Assembly (NCBI RefSeq): GCF_900460215.1
Contig: NZ_UHIA01000004.1
Coordinates: 1,628,115-1,692,114, forward strand
DNA from: Suttonella indologenes
GTDB taxonomy: Bacteria > Pseudomonadota > Gammaproteobacteria > Cardiobacteriales > Cardiobacteriaceae
Direction: 5' to 3'
DNA: 64,000 bases
In this document: piece by piece, positions 1 through 9,100 of the stretch
Numbering within the stretch: the first letter of the stretch is position 1
Layout: each line of letters begins with the position of its first letter
Program-made: the position numbers and the translations under genes
The notes under the pieces: model-generated
What the model was told of the DNA's origin: nothing
The model's input: the letters and a program-made list of their open reading frames with translations, nothing else
Databases searched by the model: none

Positions 1-411
1 GAAAAAACGCAAAAAGAACTCAGCAGCCAAGAAATCATGCAGATTTTTGAAGAACACTATCTGCAAAGCGGCGACTACCAACTCTTGGACTACCATATCA
101 GCCGCCACGACCGCGCGGACAAACTCGAAGCCCAACTCAGCCATAGCAGCGGCGAAACCGCCATTCAAGGCGAAGGCAACGGCGCTATCAGCGCCTTTGT
201 GCAAGCGCTGGAAAAAACCTTTGCCATGCCGATCAGCGTCGTCAACTACGCCCAGCATGCCCTTTCGCAATCCACCGATGCACAAGCAGTCGCCTATGTG
301 GAATTGCTGATTCGGCAAGAACGCTACATCGGCATTGCCTACAGCCACGACACGGTAACCGCGATGCTGCGCGCCACCTTAGCGGGATTGAATCAGGCAC
401 TTGGCAAATGA
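1..411 (+). CDS. leuA: 2-isopropylmalate synthase, C-terminal part (5' end outside window)
   Basis: The reading frame is open from base 1 to the stop at 411, giving the last 136 residues. It matches the regulatory/dimerisation domain of the long-form LeuA: a SSQEI..IFEEHYL segment, then GNGAISAFVQAL and the final YVELLI/GIAYSHDTVTAMLRATL block. LeuA condenses acetyl-CoA with 2-oxoisovalerate in the first committed step of leucine synthesis; this C-terminal domain binds leucine for feedback inhibition. The catalytic TIM barrel lies upstream of the window. An ATG at 37 is internal, not a start. Confidence 0.85.
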   Translation, partial: EKTQKELSSQEIMQIFEEHYLQSGDYQLLDYHISRHDRADKLEAQLSHSSGETAIQGEGNGAISAFVQALEKTFAMPISVVNYAQHALSQSTDAQAVAYVELLIRQERYIGIAYSHDTVTAMLRATLAGLNQALGK

Positions 412-440
412 TGATTTAACAAGCACATAGCTAAAAACGA

Positions 441-460
441 GTCGGATACTGGTATCCGAC
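441..460 (+). terminator. short inverted repeat after leuA
   Basis: A 9-bp perfect inverted repeat (GTCGGATAC/GTATCCGAC, 2-base centre) lies 30 bp past the leuA stop. It could end the leuA transcript, but no T-run follows, so its role as an intrinsic terminator is uncertain. Confidence 0.35.
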
Positions 461-513
461 CTAAGATATTGAAAAACAATTAATTTTAATTAGGAATTAA
501 CTATAAACAGCTT

Positions 514-617
514 CTAAAAACGTGCATGGATAATCTGCATATCTAAATGACGTTTTGCCCAGTTGCTGAGATACATCAGGCGTAAATGCCAAGGATAGCG
601 TTTGCGACAGTAAGTGC
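514..617 (-). pseudogene. 3' remnant of the split SAM-dependent methyltransferase
   Basis: Reading leftwards from the IS200/IS605 right end, one frame gives RKRYPWHLRLMYLSNWAKRH and then a terminal ...IIHARF stop. This looks like the C-terminus of the leucine-carboxyl-methyltransferase-like (PF04072) family whose N-terminal part is at 2409-3062 on the same strand. The insertion sequence sits between the two pieces. Some 25-35 residues expected between the halves from memory of the family are not visible, so a deletion may have accompanied insertion. Not functional in this state. Confidence 0.6.
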
Positions 618-753
618 TTGACACACTCCCACCACCAAACCTAGCGGTTATGGTAGGGGGAATCCTTGCGACCCATAACAACCTCAACCTAGATTGAGTT
701 GTTACCTTTCGCCAGTACACTTACGCTGATAAGTATTATACTGGGGGAACTCT
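618..753 (-). ncRNA. probable omega (re) RNA at the IS right end
   Basis: This 136-base stretch follows the tnpB stop on the same strand. It holds several self-complementary segments: AACAACTC/GAGGTTGTT around TAGGTTGAG, GGGGGAA and TTCCCCC blocks, and a final GGTTTGGTGGTGGGAGTG. TnpB proteins are known to use an RNA from the element's right end as guide scaffold, with the guide taken from flanking DNA beyond the end; here that would be the split methyltransferase gene. Inferred from position and structure only. Confidence 0.5.
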
Positions 754-1881
754 TTATACAGCACTAAGTCCTAGTGCATCAGCTAACGCTTGATGGCGTA
801 TATTGCTTGCTGCATTGATATCACGGTCATGGTGTGTTTGACAGCTAGGACATGCCCAATTTCTGACTGACAACGGCAGACTGTCTAATTTGTGATGGCA
901 ATGCGAACAAATTTTACTACTGGCAAAGAATCGATTCACTTTTAGAATGTTTTTACCATACCAATTCGCCTTGTAGGTAAGCAGGGTAACAAACTGCCCC
1001 CAACCGACATCATTAATGGCTTTGGCAAGTTTTCGGTTCTTTACCATGTTTTTCACCGCTAAATCTTCAAGTGCATAACTGGTAGCTTGGTTTTCGCAAA
1101 TCAGTTTATGCGTGATTTTGTGGTGTAAGTCTAAACGCTGGTTGCGTACTTTTTCATAAATACGAGCAACGGCTAATTTTTGCTTTTGATGGTTTTTGCT
1201 GGTCTTTTGTTTGCGAGCAAAAATTTTTTGCTGTATTGCAAGGCGTTTGCTTGCTTTAGATAAATGTTTTGGGTTATCAAACTTGCTACCGTCTGATAAG
1301 TTAAGTAAGTGGCTGATGCCTAAGTCAATACCTACAGTTAGACTAGGCTCTATTGTGGTTGGTGTTGGTACAATTTCATTGTTTTCTACTAAAATACTTG
1401 CATGGTATTTGCCTGTTGCTGTCTTAGTGATGGTAACCGTTTTGATATTGCCAATAAATTCACGGCTAAATACGGTTTTGATGCCTTTGATTTTGGGTAG
1501 GTTGATGATGCCTTGTTCAAAGTTTATGGTGCAATGTTGTGGGCATTGATAACTTCGCTGTGGAATTTTTTTAGATTTGAAGCGTGGAAACTTGGCACGA
1601 CCTTTGAAGAAATTGCTAAAGGCGGTATGCACATTTAGCAAGGCATTAAGTAACGATTGGCTATTGACTTCATTTAGCCATGCAAATTTGCCTGTTTTCT
1701 TTTTCTTGACTAATTGGTTTTGTATTTGAGTACGGGATAATGATTTGTCAAAGATTTTGTAATATCTATTTTGTAATGCCAATGCCCAATTATAAACAAA
1801 ACGAACACAACCAAAGTGTTGTTCAAACGCTATGGCTTGTTGTTGGTTTGGGTAAATTCTGTATTTGTAGGCTTTGAGCAT
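754..1881 (-). CDS. tnpB: TnpB RNA-guided endonuclease (IS200/IS605 OrfB)
   Basis: 375 residues, the usual TnpB size. The RuvC-like acidic residues are visible in GIDLGI (D), ALEDL (E) and the final DRDINAASNI (D). The zinc-ribbon CxxC pairs are present (CSHCHHKL...CPSC). TnpB cuts DNA at sites specified by its omega RNA, helping the element persist at donor sites after TnpA-driven excision; it is the ancestor of Cas12. The gene is intact and starts only 60 bp from the divergent tnpA, so they probably share a promoter region. Known: family function. Inferred: activity of this copy. Confidence 0.93.
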   Translation of the reverse strand: MLKAYKYRIYPNQQQAIAFEQHFGCVRFVYNWALALQNRYYKIFDKSLSRTQIQNQLVKKKKTGKFAWLNEVNSQSLLNALLNVHTAFSNFFKGRAKFPRFKSKKIPQRSYQCPQHCTINFEQGIINLPKIKGIKTVFSREFIGNIKTVTITKTATGKYHASILVENNEIVPTPTTIEPSLTVGIDLGISHLLNLSDGSKFDNPKHLSKASKRLAIQQKIFARKQKTSKNHQKQKLAVARIYEKVRNQRLDLHHKITHKLICENQATSYALEDLAVKNMVKNRKLAKAINDVGWGQFVTLLTYKANWYGKNILKVNRFFASSKICSHCHHKLDSLPLSVRNWACPSCQTHHDRDINAASNIRHQALADALGLSAV

Positions 1882-1941
1882 GGGTTGTTAGTCAACTTGA
1901 ATGTAGGTATAATTTAGCGTAAATCCTACTTAGTGTCAATC

Positions 1942-2352
1942 ATGAATAACAAACTAAAATCCCATTATCATTGCGTTTATAAACTTACTTACCATTTAGT
2001 GCTAGTCACAAAATACCGCAGAAAATGCTTTACTGGAGCTATGCTCGATAGGCTAAAAGAAATCGTAACCGATCTTTGCCAAAAATGGGAAGTTGAGCTG
2101 TTAGAATTCAATGGGGAAGCCGACCATGTGCATTTACTGCTTGATATGCATCCTAATATCATGCTAAGTAAGTTTATCAATAATCTAAAAACGGTAACGA
2201 GCCGATTGATGCGAAAGGAATTTGCAAAGCACTTGGCAGAGTTTTACTACAAGCCTGTACTTTGGACTAGAGCGTATTGTTTGCTGACGACTGGCGGTGC
2301 TACGATTGATACCATTAGACAGTACATCGAAAAACAAGAACGCCCTGCTTAG
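1942..2352 (+). CDS. tnpA: IS200/IS605 Y1 transposase TnpA
   Basis: 136 residues from the ATG at 1942; an in-frame GTG at 1933 is possible but lacks support. The HUH metal-binding motif (DHVHLLL) and the single catalytic tyrosine in the C-terminal helix (RQYIEKQ) are present, as in single-strand HUH transposases that cut at subterminal hairpins. Length is close to the family norm (about 130-155). It works as a dimer on single-stranded DNA, often at replication forks. The gene diverges from tnpB. Confidence 0.92.
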   Translation: MNNKLKSHYHCVYKLTYHLVLVTKYRRKCFTGAMLDRLKEIVTDLCQKWEVELLEFNGEADHVHLLLDMHPNIMLSKFINNLKTVTSRLMRKEFAKHLAEFYYKPVLWTRAYCLLTTGGATIDTIRQYIEKQERPA

Positions 2353-2368
2353 GTTGCCTGTGCTTACA

Positions 2369-2402
2369 TCTCCATCTAAATCGAAGATTATAGGTGGAGA
2401 AT
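2369..2402 (+). repeat. subterminal hairpin of the IS200/IS605 left end
   Basis: Imperfect inverted repeat ATCTCCATCTAAATC / GATTATAGGTGGAGAAT around a central GAA, with one mismatch and one bulged base, 16 bp past the tnpA stop. Such a hairpin with an unpaired base is the recognition structure of HUH TnpA at the left end. Confidence 0.65.
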
Positions 2403-2408
2403 TACGCA

Positions 2409-3062
2409 CGATGAGTTAAAAGCCGGCGGTTTTTCGCCTATTCGGCGCAAAGCGGCATGCCGTTTTTCTCGTCCGACAAATGCATTTGGTATTACATCAA
2501 AAATCATTTCCGCTTGCGGCAAAGCCTTGGCAATCTCTGCAAACCAATTACGCAATTCTTCGCTTGTGAAATACATCAACACGCCTTCTGCAATCAGCAA
2601 CACAGGCTTCGCTTCGTTTTGTATTTTAATGATCCAATCCCGATCAAATAATGACATCGCTAAATAATGATTATTGGATTCAGGCAGTAATTGACGCCTT
2701 AAAGCCATCACATCCGGCAAATCCACATCATACCATGCGCTCACATCCGGCTGTCCCAAACGCTCATAGCGAGCATCTAATCCGGCCCCTAAATGCACCA
2801 CAATCGCATCAGGATGCTTTGCAATAAAGTCTTGCGCCATCTCATCCAAGACCAAGGCACGAGCGCAACAGCCAATCTGCGAAGACTTTGCTTGTTTTAA
2901 TTTGGCAAAATCATAATCAATCGATTGAAACATACTTAATGCTTGCGCATCATAAAGCAAAGGATTTTCTTTTCTTGATTCCACTGCCTTCGCCCATAAG
3001 GGAATGAGCATCGTGCTAGATAAAGCATCTATCGTTTGTAGAGAAACAGCGTTGTCCGACAT
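2409..3062 (-). pseudogene. SAM-dependent methyltransferase (LCM/PF04072 type), 5' part, cut by IS200/IS605
   Basis: From the start MSDNAVSLQ (an ATG three bases upstream, preceded by GGAAG, is equally possible) the product runs through an SAM-binding VVHLGAGLDARYERLG motif, a YDVDLPDVMALRR acidic strand, LLIAEGVLMYF and MIFDVIPNAFVG. It then ends about 10 codons into insertion-sequence DNA (NSSCVILHL stop). Family members O-methylate carboxylates or small polyketide-like acids and carry a C-terminal tail like the one at 514-617. Substrate unknown. The gene is monocistronic, with a family A element upstream. Confidence 0.75.
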
Positions 3063-3213
3063 CATAGGCTTCCAAAATAAGAAGCATTCTATTTTAGAAC
3101 TTATTTCGGCATTCGATGCAAGAAATTTCAAGAAAATGCAGGAAAAGCATTAGAAAAATCTGTCATTCGCATAAAAAACATATTTATCAAAAAGTTAAGC
3201 AGTAGTCGAACAC

Positions 3214-3306
3214 TATAGTACCTTAACTTCAAAATGAGACTTAGAGATACACATTTTGTCAGGAGAAGCGCTTAGAATAATCTCATTTTGAAGTTAAGAG
3301 ACTATA
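3214..3306. repeat. family A miniature element, copy 1
   Basis: 93-bp imperfect palindrome beginning TATAGTACCTTAACTTC and ending GAAGTTAAGAGACTATA, with an internal GTCAGGAGAAGCGCTTAGAA core. The same sequence recurs at 5210, 5866, 20837 and 48990. TA at each end fits a TA target duplication. Its right end overlaps the left TA of the next element by 2 bp. Confidence 0.85.
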
Positions 3307-3413
3307 TAGTCGGAGAAGTGAAAAAGTAGTACAAGGCGGCGAGCCGCAGACAGTACAAGAGCGTACGGCAAGGCGAGCCAACGCCGTAATACTTTTTCAA
3401 TTCTTTGACTATA
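3305..3413 (+). repeat. family B miniature element, copy 1 (Correia-like)
   Basis: 109 bp from TATAGTCGGAGAAGTG to TTCAATTCTTTGACTATA with a GC-rich core (GGCGGCGAGCCGCAGACAG, then GGCAAGGCGAGCCAACGCC). Closely related copies lie at 5329, 13845, 46566 and 53015. The core resembles repeats I recall from Neisseria. It lies immediately downstream of hflD (leftward gene, stop near 3419), so it may act as its transcript end. Confidence 0.85.
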
Positions 3414-3418
3414 CTTGC

Positions 3419-4066
3419 TTAATATTCTTCTTTTTCCTGATAAGGCGCGCCCATATCCAACTCCTTCGCCAGCGCAATAATCCCGCCGCGTCCAAACATC
3501 AGCTGCCAACGACTGCCGCCGTTTGCCTGCCACAATGCCGCCGTACGCACGCCGCACAGCAGCAAAGTACGCACACGGTTAACCACCTCCGTCTGGCGCA
3601 AATAATTCGCCTGCCCAAAGACTTGAATACGCTTTGCCGCCTTACTGGCGCTGTCCTGATAAATCGCAGAATAACGCGCAAAAATATTCTCATGCAGCAT
3701 GCCGAAATGCGGAATATGCTCACGCGTTTCCTGCAAGCCCTTGAGCAAGACATTCAACAATTCCGCATTGCCCTGCAAACGCCGCGCCACGCGCATCATC
3801 TGCAAGACATAAGCCAAACGTCTGTCCGGCTGCGTATGGCTGAAATAATGCAGCAAATCGTCGCGCCCCTTGGCTAAGCGTTCGGGGCAATCATAATAAT
3901 CGCGCACCGTCTCGCAATTCATGCGCGCCAAACTCGGCAGCAGCACGGCAAAATTCTCCTCCGCCCATTGTCCTTTCTCCGCCAAAGCCGTCACGCCCTC
4001 CGCCGCAAAAAACATAGCGGATAATGCCCAAATCTGATCGGCTTGTTCCTGTCGTATCCGACTCAT
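3419..4066 (-). CDS. hflD: high frequency lysogenization protein HflD homolog
   Basis: 215 residues, all-helical DUF489 type, starting MSRIRQEQADQIWALSAMFF; the family is about 210 residues. In E. coli HflD is a peripheral inner-membrane protein that binds phage lambda CII; its housekeeping role is unclear. It overlaps the upstream mnmA stop by four bases (ATGA), and the mnmA-hflD pairing is typical of gammaproteobacteria. This supports both the call and the taxonomic placement. Confidence 0.9.
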   Translation of the reverse strand: MSRIRQEQADQIWALSAMFFAAEGVTALAEKGQWAEENFAVLLPSLARMNCETVRDYYDCPERLAKGRDDLLHYFSHTQPDRRLAYVLQMMRVARRLQGNAELLNVLLKGLQETREHIPHFGMLHENIFARYSAIYQDSASKAAKRIQVFGQANYLRQTEVVNRVRTLLLCGVRTAALWQANGGSRWQLMFGRGGIIALAKELDMGAPYQEKEEY

Positions 4067-5175
4067 TTGCCTGCCTCCATTCTCTCCTCAATCACGCCGC
4101 CGCCCAAACAATGCGCGCCGTCATAAAGCACCAAATACTGCCCCGGCGTCACCGCTCTTTGCGGCTCGACAAAATCCGCAATCAATTGATCGCCCTCAAA
4201 AATAATCCGACACGCTTGATCCGGCTGGCGATAGCGCGTTTTCGCCGCATAGACTTTGCCTTCTTCAGGCGGCGCATTGAGCCAAGACAATTGACCGGCG
4301 CGCAAACGGCGATGATATAAACCCTCATGCTCACCCTGCCCCACAATCAATTCATTATTCTTCAAATCCTTATCCAAAACATACCAAGGTTCTTCGCTCG
4401 CCCCTGCCACACCGCCGATGCCCAAGCCCTGCCGCTGCCCCATGGTGTAATACATCAGCCCGATATGCTCGCCAATCACCTTACCGCTGCTGTCTCTCAT
4501 CTTGCCGGGCTGGGCAGGCAAATACTGGCGCAGAAATTCACGGAAAGGACGCTCGCCGATAAAGCAAATCCCTGTGGAATCCTTCTTATCGAAAGTAATC
4601 AAATCATTAGCTTGAGCAATCGCCCGCACCGCGCTTTTTTCCATGCCGCCTAAAGGAAAAATCGCCCGCGCCAATTGCTGCGGCGTGATTTGATGCAGAA
4701 AATACGACTGGTCTTTATTGCCGTCGATACCCTTAAACAAAGCCGCCTCTCCGCCATCTTGAAAACGCTGCGCATAATGTCCCGTAGCAAGATAATCCGC
4801 GCCGAACTGCGCCGCATAATCCGCCAATTCCGCAAATTTAATCTCGCGATTGCAAAGCACGTCCGGATTCGGCGTGCGTCCGGCGCGATATTCCGCCAAA
4901 AACAATTCAAAGACCCGCTCATGATATTGCTGCACGAAATTTACCGTATGCAATTCAATCCCCAAAGTCTCGCAGACATCGCGGGCATCTTCTAAATCCT
5001 CCGCCGCCGTGCAATAGCCGGTGGAAAAAGACTCCTCCCAATTCTTCATAAAAATCCCAAACACTTCATAGCCTTGGGATTTCAACAAATAAGCCGCCAC
5101 CGAAGAATCCACACCGCCGGAAATCCCGACGGCAATTCTTGCACCCTTAGGCGGCAAAAACGCAGCAAATGCCAT
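4063..5175 (-). CDS. mnmA: tRNA-specific 2-thiouridylase MnmA
   Basis: 370 residues from the ATG at 5175. The longer in-frame extension to 5250 runs into a family A element and is not credible. The PP-loop ATP-pyrophosphatase motif SGGVDSSVAA is near residue 20, with the catalytic cysteines in NPDVLCNREIKF and in DSTGICFIGER. MnmA transfers sulfur (via the TusA-E relay) to U34 of tRNA-Lys, -Glu and -Gln. Followed by hflD with a 4-bp overlap. The family A repeat 35 bp upstream of the start may contain or displace the promoter. Confidence 0.95.
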   Translation of the reverse strand: MAFAAFLPPKGARIAVGISGGVDSSVAAYLLKSQGYEVFGIFMKNWEESFSTGYCTAAEDLEDARDVCETLGIELHTVNFVQQYHERVFELFLAEYRAGRTPNPDVLCNREIKFAELADYAAQFGADYLATGHYAQRFQDGGEAALFKGIDGNKDQSYFLHQITPQQLARAIFPLGGMEKSAVRAIAQANDLITFDKKDSTGICFIGERPFREFLRQYLPAQPGKMRDSSGKVIGEHIGLMYYTMGQRQGLGIGGVAGASEEPWYVLDKDLKNNELIVGQGEHEGLYHRRLRAGQLSWLNAPPEEGKVYAAKTRYRQPDQACRIIFEGDQLIADFVEPQRAVTPGQYLVLYDGAHCLGGGVIEERMEAGK

Positions 5176-5209
5176 GTACTCGTCCTTAATCGATAAAACG
5201 CGCCTATTG

Positions 5210-5302
5210 TATAGTACCTTAACTTCAAAATGAGACTTAGAGATACACATTTTGTCAGGAGAAGCGCTTAGAATAATCTCATTTTGAAGTTAAGAGACTA
5301 TA
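5210..5302. repeat. family A miniature element, copy 2
   Basis: Near-identical to copy 1 over 93 bp, TATAGTACCTTAAC to GTTAAGAGACTATA. It sits 35 bp upstream of the mnmA start, so mnmA transcription must begin in or across it. Confidence 0.85.
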
Positions 5303-5328
5303 ACGCAGCATTAGCGCGATTCAGCCTA

Positions 5329-5856
5329 TATAGTCGAAGAATTGAAAAAGTATAGCCGTTAAACTTTAAAACAAGACGGAATTTCCTACGAAGAGCAAAG
5401 AAAGCAAAGTTTTGAGCAAAACTCGCTACGCAGAGTTGGCGAAACTGCAAATTCCCACAAAACCAGTTACGGAGCACTCAAAATCCCCTTTTGCCTTGCC
5501 GCAGACAGCGCAGGATTTTTCGGGAACAAGCGCGTCACTGTTTGAGCGATTAACGAAGTCCGAAGCGTTTTGACGCGCGCCGAAAAATTCAAGCTGGCAA
5601 GGGAACTCCGCGTAGCGGAGCAAGGCAAGGGGCTGCCTTTCTTTGCGTACTTTCTTTGGCAGCGCAAAGAAAGTACGGCACAGCGCAGCGTTAAAAATAA
5701 ATCATAAGAATTAAGTAATGCCAGAAATCTGGACGTTTTCAGCATAAATAGATTTTTGGGTTGAATGGCTATATTACGGCGTTGGCTCGCCTCGCCGTAC
5801 TATCTGTACTGTCTGCGGCTCGCCGCCTTGTACTAATTTTCACTTCTCCGACTATA
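5329..5856 (-). repeat. family B miniature element, copy 2, split by a family C element
   Basis: The left part (TATAGTCGAAGAATTGAAAAAG, 5329-5350) and right part (TTACGGCGTTGGCTCGC... to CTTCTCCGACTATA, 5774-5856) together equal an uninterrupted B element such as the one at 13845. A foreign segment separates them. No gene is visible in 5303-6190; the open frames there (5426-5745, 5942-6124) cover repeats. Confidence 0.8.
5353..5771. repeat. family C element inserted in a family B element
   Basis: 419 bp flanked by a TA duplication (5351-5352 and 5772-5773). Ends are TAGCCGTTAAAC and, inverted, TAGCCATTCAAC. The interior holds an inverted pair around CTGCCTTTCTTTGCGTACTTTC / GAAAGTACG. It encodes nothing convincing. 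Removing it with one TA restores an intact B element, which proves the order of insertion. Confidence 0.75.
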
Positions 5857-5865
5857 GACAAAAAA

Positions 5866-5954
5866 TATAGTACCTTAACTTCAGAGACTTAGAGATACGC
5901 ATTTTGTCAGGAGAAGCGCTTAAAATAATCTCATTTTGAAGTTAAGAGACTATA
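5866..5954. repeat. family A miniature element, copy 3 (5' arm shortened)
   Basis: TATAGTACCTTAACTTCAGA... to GTTAAGAGACTATA. It matches the other A copies but lacks about 5 bp (AAATG) in the left arm, so the palindrome is unbalanced. It lies 10 bp right of element B2 and upstream of tpsA. Confidence 0.8.
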
Positions 5955-6190
5955 GCTCTGAAAAATGCAAGACAGCGCAAAAAAAATCCGTTTTTTATCG
6001 AACGCAAAAATGTCGACTTTTCAGACAAAATGCTCTGTACTTTTGGTCTAAAATAAGAGGACGAGATCGCCATGCTATTTATCCGAACAGAAACAGCACC
6101 TAAATAAATTCGGAAATCTTGCAAAGCTCTCAGGCTAACTTAATCTTTTCAATAGACATATTTTTTGCATCTACTCACAGGAAATACCGT

Positions 6191-9100
6191 ATGAATCACA
6201 TCTACCGCGTTGTTTATAATACTGCCAGCCAAACCTATCAAGCCGTGCCGGAAATCAGCAAAGGCAAACACAAAAGCTGCGCCGAAAAAACAAGCGCCGC
6301 AGCAAGCAAAACCCCAACTTTTGCCGGCAAACTCCGCGCGCTCTGCGCCGCCCTTCTTGCGCTCACCTGCCCATTCGCCCTTGCTGCGCCCACAGGCGGC
6401 GCAGTATCGGCAGGACAAGCCGCTATTCATCAAGCAGGCAATATTACCGATATCCGGCAAAGCTCCCAAAACGCCGCCATTAACTGGCAAAACTTCAGCA
6501 TCGGCGCTCATGAAACCGTCAATTTCCATCAGCCTAATGCCCAATCTCTGACCCTAAACCGCGTGATTGGCAACGAACGCTCCATTATCGACGGCGCGAT
6601 GAATGCCAACGGCAAAGTCTTCATTTCCAACCCTAACGGCATGCTCATCGGCAGAGATGCCCAAATCAACGTAGGAAGCCTTGTCGCCACCACCGCACAG
6701 ATTAGCAATGACGACTTTATGAACGGTCGCTATCAGTTCACCAATGCCAAAGGCGAAATAGAAAATCTCGGTAACATCACCGTACCGCAAGGCGGCGTGG
6801 TTGCCCTAGTCGCCCCGATCGTCAAACACAGTGGCACAATCACCGCTCCCAAAGCCCATACCCTGCTGGCAAGTGCTGATAGCTTTTCTATCACATTGCC
6901 CGACAACGCCAATTTTGCCTACACCCTAGACAAAGGCACGCTACAAGGACTCGTTGATAATGGCGGCGCAATCTTGGCAGACGGCGGGCGAGTGGTACTG
7001 ACCGCCAAAGGCGTGGACAGCGTTAAAAAATCGCTGATTAAACACACAGGCGTGATAGAAGCCAATACCGTACAAAATAAAAATGGCGTGATTGAGTTGT
7101 TGGGCGATTTGGATAATTCGGCTTTGAATGTGAGTGGTTCGTTAAAGGCGGAAGGCAAAGCAAGTGGTGATGGTGGGTTTATTGAAACCAGCGCCGCATC
7201 ACTCTTTTTTGCCGATAGCGCCCATATTTCCACCCAAGCCCAAAACGGACAAACAGGCACATGGCTGATTGACCCCAAAGACTTTACCGTAGCCAAAAGC
7301 GGCGGCGATATGACAGGCGCTCAAGTCACTACAGGATTGAAAAGCAATAACATAACCCTAAAAAGCCGTGATGGGGCAAAAGAGGGCAAAGGCGATGTGA
7401 TTATCAACGATGAAATCAACTGGGATAAAAACACGCTCACGTTCAATGCGAATAATGACATTCATATCAATAAGACGATGAATGGTAGTGGGACGGCTAA
7501 ATTGGCGTTGGAGTATGGGCAGAGTACGGATAATGGTGGGAGTAGTGATTATTATCTTGATAAAAACACCCCACTAAAAGACCGCACTGTCAAGGTCAAT
7601 CTACCAGAGGGAAAGAATTTTTCCGTCAAAAAAGGCAGTAATGGCGAAACGGTGGTGTTTGATGTCATTCATCAAATGCCTGAAATTACAAACGGTGGCA
7701 CAGAAGCCAATGCACAAGCTTTTTCAAATCAAAACATTGCTTTTGGTAAAAACATTGATTTATCTCATACAGAAAACCATAATGGTTTTGCAGGTTGGAC
7801 ATTAAAACAAAAATATAAAACGGGCGATAATTTATTGGGTGGTGAGCGTTTTCACGGTTTAGGGCATATTATTGAAAATCTCACTCTTGACGCTCCCAAT
7901 CAAAATGATGTTGGTTTAATTAGAAAAGCACAAACGACCGAAATTCGTGATTTAAGTTTGCATAATAGTCAAATTAAAGGCGGAAGAAATGTTGGTGGTT
8001 TAATTGGTGTTGCTACAAATAGCCAAATTAATAATGTTATTGTTAATAATGGTGGCATCTCAGGTGAAGAAAATGTCGGTGGCATGATTGGTTATGCTGG
8101 TGTGAATCTAGGTGTTACCAGTGAATTATCGTATTTACACAGCGATATTAGAGTTAAAGCTTCTACTGATCACAATATTGGTGGTTTGATTGGTATGATT
8201 GATGTTGGTAGTTATGATGCACCGAATATGAATATTCATCATGCCACTTCATTTGGCAATGTTAATGTTGCAGGTAGTAGTAACTTGAACGGTGGTACAG
8301 GAGGATTGGTTGGAAGAATTCATTTAACTACTGGTAGTGGAAGTCATTTTTTGTCTGACAGTTCTGCAAAAGGCAATGTGATTGCACCAAACGCTTATAG
8401 CGGCGTAGGTGGCTTAGTTGGCTATATTGAGCAAAATGGTAAGCAGAGCATTATTCAAAATAGTCATGCCACAGGCAAAGTAGAAGGTGCATATTTGGCT
8501 GGCGGTTTAGTTGGACGCTTGCAAAAAACAAATATATCAAATAGTTTTGCAACTGGTGACGTGTCTGGTGGTAGCTATGGTGGTGGTCTTGTAGGGGATG
8601 CATATGATAAATCAGTCATTGAGAACAGTTATGCAACAGGTAATGTAACGGCTAATAAACCCAATAATAGCATTGGTGGGTTGGTTGGTTCATTATCAGG
8701 ATCCCAAATTAAACGTAGCTATGCAGAAGGTAATTTAAGTGTTGATGTCGCAAAAATCACCAGTGCAAATAGCGTAATAGCAGGTGGTTTAGTGGGATAT
8801 GCTCGGGCTGCTGATATTAAAGAAAGTTATGCTACTGGAAATATTGAAACCAAAAATATAGATGTAACTGCTGGCGGATTGATTGGTACATTAAATCAAA
8901 AGACCAATGTTGAAAACAGTTATGCTACAGGTTCGTTGTCGTCTAGCGGGACAACGAGGGCAAAATTTGGTGGATTGGTTGGAGAAGTGAGCGACCTTGA
9001 ATCAACCATTAGTAATACCTATGCGACTGGTTCTATTCATATTCAAGATCTTGTGGGTTATAAAAACTTTTATAAACCAGGAGGTTTAATATCTTACAAC

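Larger units (their letters stand above)
618..2408 (-). mobile_element. IS200/IS605-family insertion sequence with divergent tnpA and tnpB
   Basis: A complete-looking element of about 1.8 kb: tnpB (minus) and tnpA (plus) are divergent, as in IS605/IS608. A subterminal imperfect hairpin lies at the tnpA side (2369-2402). A structured region lies past the tnpB stop and ends near TCAA (minus strand, 618-621), the right-end tetranucleotide known in IS608. Boundaries are estimates, because this family makes no target duplication or terminal inverted repeat. Both proteins keep their catalytic motifs, so the copy may be active. It disrupts a methyltransferase gene. Confidence 0.8.

Noticed and set aside
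1196..1549. Plus-strand frame of 117 codons inside tnpB
   Set aside because: Shadow of the tnpB coding strand with no start signal or known family.
3294..3557. Leftward frame starting in hflD DNA and running through element B1
   Set aside because: Out of frame with hflD and made mostly of repeat sequence; no family resemblance.
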